Shown: positions 14,616-17,149 of the stretch, piece after piece
How positions within the stretch are numbered: the stretch's first letter is position 1
Layout of the letters: each line of letters begins with the position of its first letter
NCBI GenBank assembly: GCA_007116765.1
Contig: SKHV01000439.1
Location: forward strand, 1 to 17,149
Length of the DNA stretch: 17,149 nucleotides
Reading direction: 5' to 3'
Origin: Prolixibacteraceae bacterium
GTDB taxonomy: Bacteria > Bacteroidota > Bacteroidia > Bacteroidales > Prolixibacteraceae
The notes under the pieces: generated by a model
The model's input: only the letters and a program-made list of their open reading frames with translations
Databases searched by the model: none
What the model was told of the DNA's origin: nothing
Made by a program: the position numbers and the translations under genes

Positions 14616-14623
14616 TAATTTTG
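14616..14623 (+). promoter_or_regulatory. -7 element of the ychF promoter
   Basis: TAATTTTG matches TAnnTTTG exactly and lies 28 bases upstream of the ychF ATG, giving a leader of about 22 bases. Confidence 0.55.
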
Positions 14624-14651
14624 CATCCTCAAATTCAGAAAGAATATAATT

Positions 14652-15752
14652 ATGGCTTTAAAATGTGGCATTGTAGGTTTACCCAATGTAGGCAAATCGA
14701 CCCTTTTCAACTGTTTATCGAGTGCAAAAGCACAATCGGCAAATTTTCCGTTTTGCACCATTGAACCAAACGTAGGGATTATAACTGTTCCCGACGAGCG
14801 TTTAATAAAATTAGCCGAAATTGACAAGCCCAAAAAAGTGGTTCCTACTACTGTTGAAATAGTTGACATTGCCGGACTTGTAAAAGGTGCCAGCAAAGGC
14901 GAAGGCCTGGGCAACCAGTTTCTGGCCAACATACGCGAAACCGATGCAATACTGCATGTGCTCCGCTGCTACGACAACGACAACGTAACCCACGTTGACG
15001 GCTCGATCAACCCGGTGCGCGATAAAGAAGTAATTGACTATGAACTTCAGCTCAAAGACCTTGAAACGGTTGAAAACCGCATTGTAAAGGTACAACGACA
15101 ATTGAAAGATGCTACCAACAAAGAAGCCAAAAAAGTATTTGAAGTGGCAAGCAAAATAAAAGACGAATTGCTCAAAGGCGTTTCGGTGCGAGCCATTGAA
15201 CTGACCGATAACGAACGTGAAATATCCGACAGCTTTTTCCTTCTAACCGATAAACCTGTTATGTACGTTTGCAATGTTGACGATGCATCGGCCAAAAGTG
15301 GTAATGCTTATGTTGATGCTGTACGCGAAGCAGTTAAAAACGAAAATGCCGAAATATTGATCATTGCTGCGGCCACCGAAGCCGACATTGCAGAGCTGGA
15401 AACCTACGAAGAGAAACAAATGTTCCTCGAAGATATTGGCCTGGAAGAACCCGGCGTAACCAAGTTGATCCATTCAGCATACAAACTACTGAACCTGGAA
15501 ACCTATTTTACCACCGGCCCCGACGAGAGCCGTGCATGGACATTCACGAAGGGGATAAAAGCCCCCAAAGCGGCTGGAATAATCCACTCCGATTTCGAAA
15601 AAGGGTTTATACGTGCCGAAGTAATCAAATACGACGAATACGTGCGTTTAGGTTCAGAAGCCGCATGCCGCGATGCAGGAAAAATAGCCATTGAAGGTAA
15701 AGAATACGTGGTAAAAGATGGCGACATCATGCACTTTAGGTTTAACGTGTAG
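14652..15752 (+). CDS. ychF: redox-regulated ATPase YchF (Obg-related)
   Basis: The 366-residue protein is the standard length for YchF/OLA1. The P-loop is GLPNVGKST (9-17), the switch II motif DIAG (72-75) is followed by LVKGASKGEGLGNQFL, and the region of the base-recognition G4 motif reads NVDD (208-211). It lacks the guanine-specific NKxD, in agreement with the family's ATP preference. A coiled-coil helical domain spans roughly 130-200, and a C-terminal TGS domain covers about 280-364 (RAWTFTKGIKAPKAAGIIHSDF...GKIAIEGKEYVVKDGD). YchF binds ribosomes and is linked to oxidative-stress control and translation; it is almost universal. It is read alone from its own promoter, divergent from the glycosyltransferase gene. 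Confidence 0.96.
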   Translation: MALKCGIVGLPNVGKSTLFNCLSSAKAQSANFPFCTIEPNVGIITVPDERLIKLAEIDKPKKVVPTTVEIVDIAGLVKGASKGEGLGNQFLANIRETDAILHVLRCYDNDNVTHVDGSINPVRDKEVIDYELQLKDLETVENRIVKVQRQLKDATNKEAKKVFEVASKIKDELLKGVSVRAIELTDNEREISDSFFLLTDKPVMYVCNVDDASAKSGNAYVDAVREAVKNENAEILIIAAATEADIAELETYEEKQMFLEDIGLEEPGVTKLIHSAYKLLNLETYFTTGPDESRAWTFTKGIKAPKAAGIIHSDFEKGFIRAEVIKYDEYVRLGSEAACRDAGKIAIEGKEYVVKDGDIMHFRFNV

Positions 15753-15846
15753 AGAACACCATCAGCTCAAATTATTATTATTCACCCAACTTAAGCTTTG
15801 ATATTATTCAAGACTATTAATGACTCTATACTCATAATAAATAAAA

Positions 15847-15876
15847 AATAAATAACGATTCTTAATAAATAACGAT
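15847..15876 (+). repeat. two direct repeats upstream of the AsnC/Lrp-type regulator
   Basis: AATAAATAACGAT occurs at 15847-15859 and again at 15864-15876, a 17-base period. It is about 60 bases upstream of the regulator gene and just before a TACTTTTA (15897-15904) that differs from the promoter consensus in its last base. Either a regulator-binding pair or a chance A/T-rich duplication. Confidence 0.5.
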
Positions 15877-15938
15877 CAAATTATTCCTATTTTTTATACT
15901 TTTAGATAATAATTCATACACAAAGCAACTTCTTTATT

Positions 15939-16418
15939 ATGGCAGAAGATTATAGGAATATAGAAATGAATATTGACGAACTTGACCAGAAAATACTCAG
16001 GCTCATTACCCGTAATGCACGAATACCATTTCTCGAAGTTGCCCGTGAATGTGGAGTTTCGGGAGCTGCAATACACCAAAGAGTACAACGCCTGTTTAAT
16101 ATGGGAGTGGTTACCGGCTCCGAATTTATTGTTAGTCCGGAAAAAATGGGTTATTATACCTGTGCATTTATGGGAATTTATCTCGAAAAAGCAAGTTTCC
16201 ACAAGCAAGTAGTTGAACAATTAAAAGAAATACCCGAAATAATTGAATGCCATTACACAACCGGCCAATATGCTATTTTTGTGAAAATAATGACAAAAAC
16301 AAACAAGCACCTGAAATTCATTATCGATGAAAAATTCCAAAAAATTGACGGAATTGCTCGTACAGAAACATTTATGTCGCTTGAAATGGAATTCAATCGT
16401 CAAATACCAATCCAATAA
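15939..16418 (+). CDS. AsnC/Lrp-family transcriptional regulator
   Basis: The 159-residue protein begins, after a short lead, with the classic AsnC helix-turn-helix: IDELDQKILRLITRNARIPF (12-31), then LEVARECGVSGAAIHQRVQRLFNMGVV (about 32-58). The rest is an effector-binding RAM domain (YYTCAFMGIYLE...VKIMTKTNKHLKFIIDE). Such proteins form octamers that sense amino acids. In E. coli AsnC activates asnA in the absence of asparagine. Here asnA lies directly downstream on the same strand, after a spacer rich in inverted repeats, which makes an asparagine-responsive role likely. The ATG at 15939 is the first in frame; M10 is an alternative that would still retain the DNA-binding domain. Confidence 0.87.
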   Translation: MAEDYRNIEMNIDELDQKILRLITRNARIPFLEVARECGVSGAAIHQRVQRLFNMGVVTGSEFIVSPEKMGYYTCAFMGIYLEKASFHKQVVEQLKEIPEIIECHYTTGQYAIFVKIMTKTNKHLKFIIDEKFQKIDGIARTETFMSLEMEFNRQIPIQ

Positions 16419-16440
16419 GCACACCACTCATAAAGCTTAA

Positions 16441-16470
16441 CATAACAACACTTTATTAACTTTTGTTATG
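16441..16470. promoter_or_regulatory. inverted repeat 1 upstream of asnA
   Basis: CATAACAA and TTGTTATG are perfect 8-base arms 14 bases apart, giving a centre-to-centre arm distance of 22 bases, about two helical turns. This suits a dimeric or multimeric regulator such as AsnC/Lrp, but binding is inferred. Confidence 0.45.
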
Positions 16471-16472
16471 AT

Positions 16473-16513
16473 ATTTGATAAAATAATTGCAAATTGCGTC
16501 GATTTTATCAAAT
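16473..16513. promoter_or_regulatory. inverted repeat 2 upstream of asnA
   Basis: ATTTGATAAAAT (16473-16484) and ATTTTATCAAAT (16502-16513) are perfect 12-base arms with a 17-base spacer. The left arm overlaps GATATTTG (16470-16477), one base away from a TAnnTTTG -7 element, so a protein bound here could control asnA transcription. A terminator role is unlikely because no U-run or GC-rich stem is present. Confidence 0.5.
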
Positions 16514-16518
16514 TTTTT

Positions 16519-16541
16519 ATTGTTTTGTTTTTACAAACAAT
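16519..16541. promoter_or_regulatory. inverted repeat 3 upstream of asnA
   Basis: ATTGTTT and AAACAAT are perfect 7-base arms with a 9-base spacer. A register with TTGTTT, a 4-base loop and AAACAA also pairs. It lies about 40 bases upstream of the asnA start. Confidence 0.4.
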
Positions 16542-16579
16542 CAAATTATTAAAGAAACTGACTAAAAAATACCAGTACA

Positions 16580-17149
16580 ATGAAACTTACAATTCCCGGA
16601 GATTATAAGCCTTTACTAAATCCTGTTCAAACTGAAAAGGCAATCAAACTAGTAAAAGATTATTTTCAAGCTAACCTTTCGGCTGAACTCAAGCTGCGAA
16701 GGGTCACAGCTCCGCTTTTTGTACTAAGAGGAACAGGCATTAACGACGACCTCAACGGAACTGAAAGAGCCGTAAACTTTCCAATAAAAGATATGGGCGA
16801 TCAAAAAGCCGAGGTAGTACACTCGCTTGCCAAATGGAAAAGAATGACTTTAGGTAAACTCGACGTTCCAAAGAATTACGGAATATATACCGACATGAAT
16901 GCCATTCGTGCCGACGAAGAGCTTACAAACATTCACTCTTTATATGTGGATCAATGGGATTGGGAAGTCGTTTTAAGCAAGGAGCAGCGCAATCTGGCAT
17001 TTTTAAAAAACATAGTAAATCGTCTTTTCGATGTATTGAAACGTACCGAATTTCAGGTATATGAGGAGTATCCTGAGCTTGTTCCTCAATTACCCGAAAA
17101 AATCACTCATATTCATACCGAAGAGTTATTGAAAATGTTTCCCAATAAA
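16580..17149 (+). CDS. asnA: aspartate-ammonia ligase (asparagine synthetase A), truncated by window end
   Basis: The first 190 codons are present; the full protein is usually about 330-345 residues. It makes asparagine from aspartate, ammonia and ATP in the cytoplasm. The fold is that of class II aminoacyl-tRNA synthetases. Diagnostic motifs are RVTAPLFV (41-48), GTGINDDLNGTERAV (51-65), VVHSLAKWKRM (79-89), YTDMNAIRADEE (103-114) and LYVDQWDWE (121-129), all hallmarks of AsnA and absent from the glutamine-dependent AsnB. The frame stays open to the last base. It sits 161 bases after an AsnC/Lrp-type gene, and the spacer has three inverted repeats, so control by that regulator is probable. 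Confidence 0.94.
   Translation, partial: MKLTIPGDYKPLLNPVQTEKAIKLVKDYFQANLSAELKLRRVTAPLFVLRGTGINDDLNGTERAVNFPIKDMGDQKAEVVHSLAKWKRMTLGKLDVPKNYGIYTDMNAIRADEELTNIHSLYVDQWDWEVVLSKEQRNLAFLKNIVNRLFDVLKRTEFQVYEEYPELVPQLPEKITHIHTEELLKMFPNK

Noticed and set aside
15847..15876. Possible start of a CRISPR-like array
   Set aside because: Only two short repeat units with a four-base gap and no cas genes.

Overview
The window looks like chromosomal DNA from a member of the Bacteroidota, most likely an anaerobic or facultative Bacteroidales/Marinilabiliales-type organism. This is inferred from several signs. Short intergenic spacers carry the TAnnTTTG-type -7 promoter element just upstream of genes. Start codons lack clear Shine-Dalgarno sequences. 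The proteins present (NfnAB, a dihydroorotate-dehydrogenase-like protein, a short TraR/DksA zinc-finger protein, AsnA, and an AbiEi-type regulator) are also typical. No rRNA, tRNA, CRISPR array, transposase or phage gene was recognised, and no gene-free stretch exceeds about 250 bases.

Left end (1-3294, minus strand): a tightly coupled three-gene operon, read from right to left. It encodes a 2[4Fe-4S] ferredoxin-like protein, a radical SAM enzyme, and a protein in which a cysteine-rich DUF116 domain is fused to a polyprenyl synthetase (cut off by the window start). Consecutive genes overlap by 8 bases at each junction. This is the most original part of the window. A prenyl diphosphate synthase joined to an Fe-S-type domain, next to a radical SAM enzyme and an electron-transfer protein, suggests an undescribed radical modification of an isoprenoid or lipid.

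3295-5312: a divergent AbiEi-like regulator/antitoxin starts on the plus strand behind a strong Bacteroidota-type promoter with an overlapping palindrome. Its usual partner toxin (AbiEii) is reduced to a frameshifted remnant of about 25 codons. An RluA-family pseudouridine synthase follows. The spacer after it holds a long imperfect hairpin of the 'ctttgtg...cacaaag' kind and a small hairpin that probably terminates argB from the other side.

5313-9483 (minus strand): argB (acetylglutamate kinase) has its own promoter. Upstream of it lies a two-gene unit, a small TraR/DksA-like zinc-finger protein followed 18 bases later by a large SNF2-family helicase.

9484-13603 (plus strand): nfnA and nfnB, the two subunits of an NADH-dependent ferredoxin:NADP+ oxidoreductase, start behind a clear promoter. 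A type II toxin-antitoxin pair with its own promoter sits directly after nfnB. A dihydroorotate-dehydrogenase-like protein without the catalytic cysteine follows.

13600-17149: an AT-rich family 2 glycosyltransferase (minus strand) ends against the previous gene. ychF starts divergently from it. An AsnC/Lrp-type regulator is then followed by asnA (aspartate-ammonia ligase, truncated by the window end). The spacer before asnA contains three consecutive inverted repeats, good candidates for AsnC binding sites.
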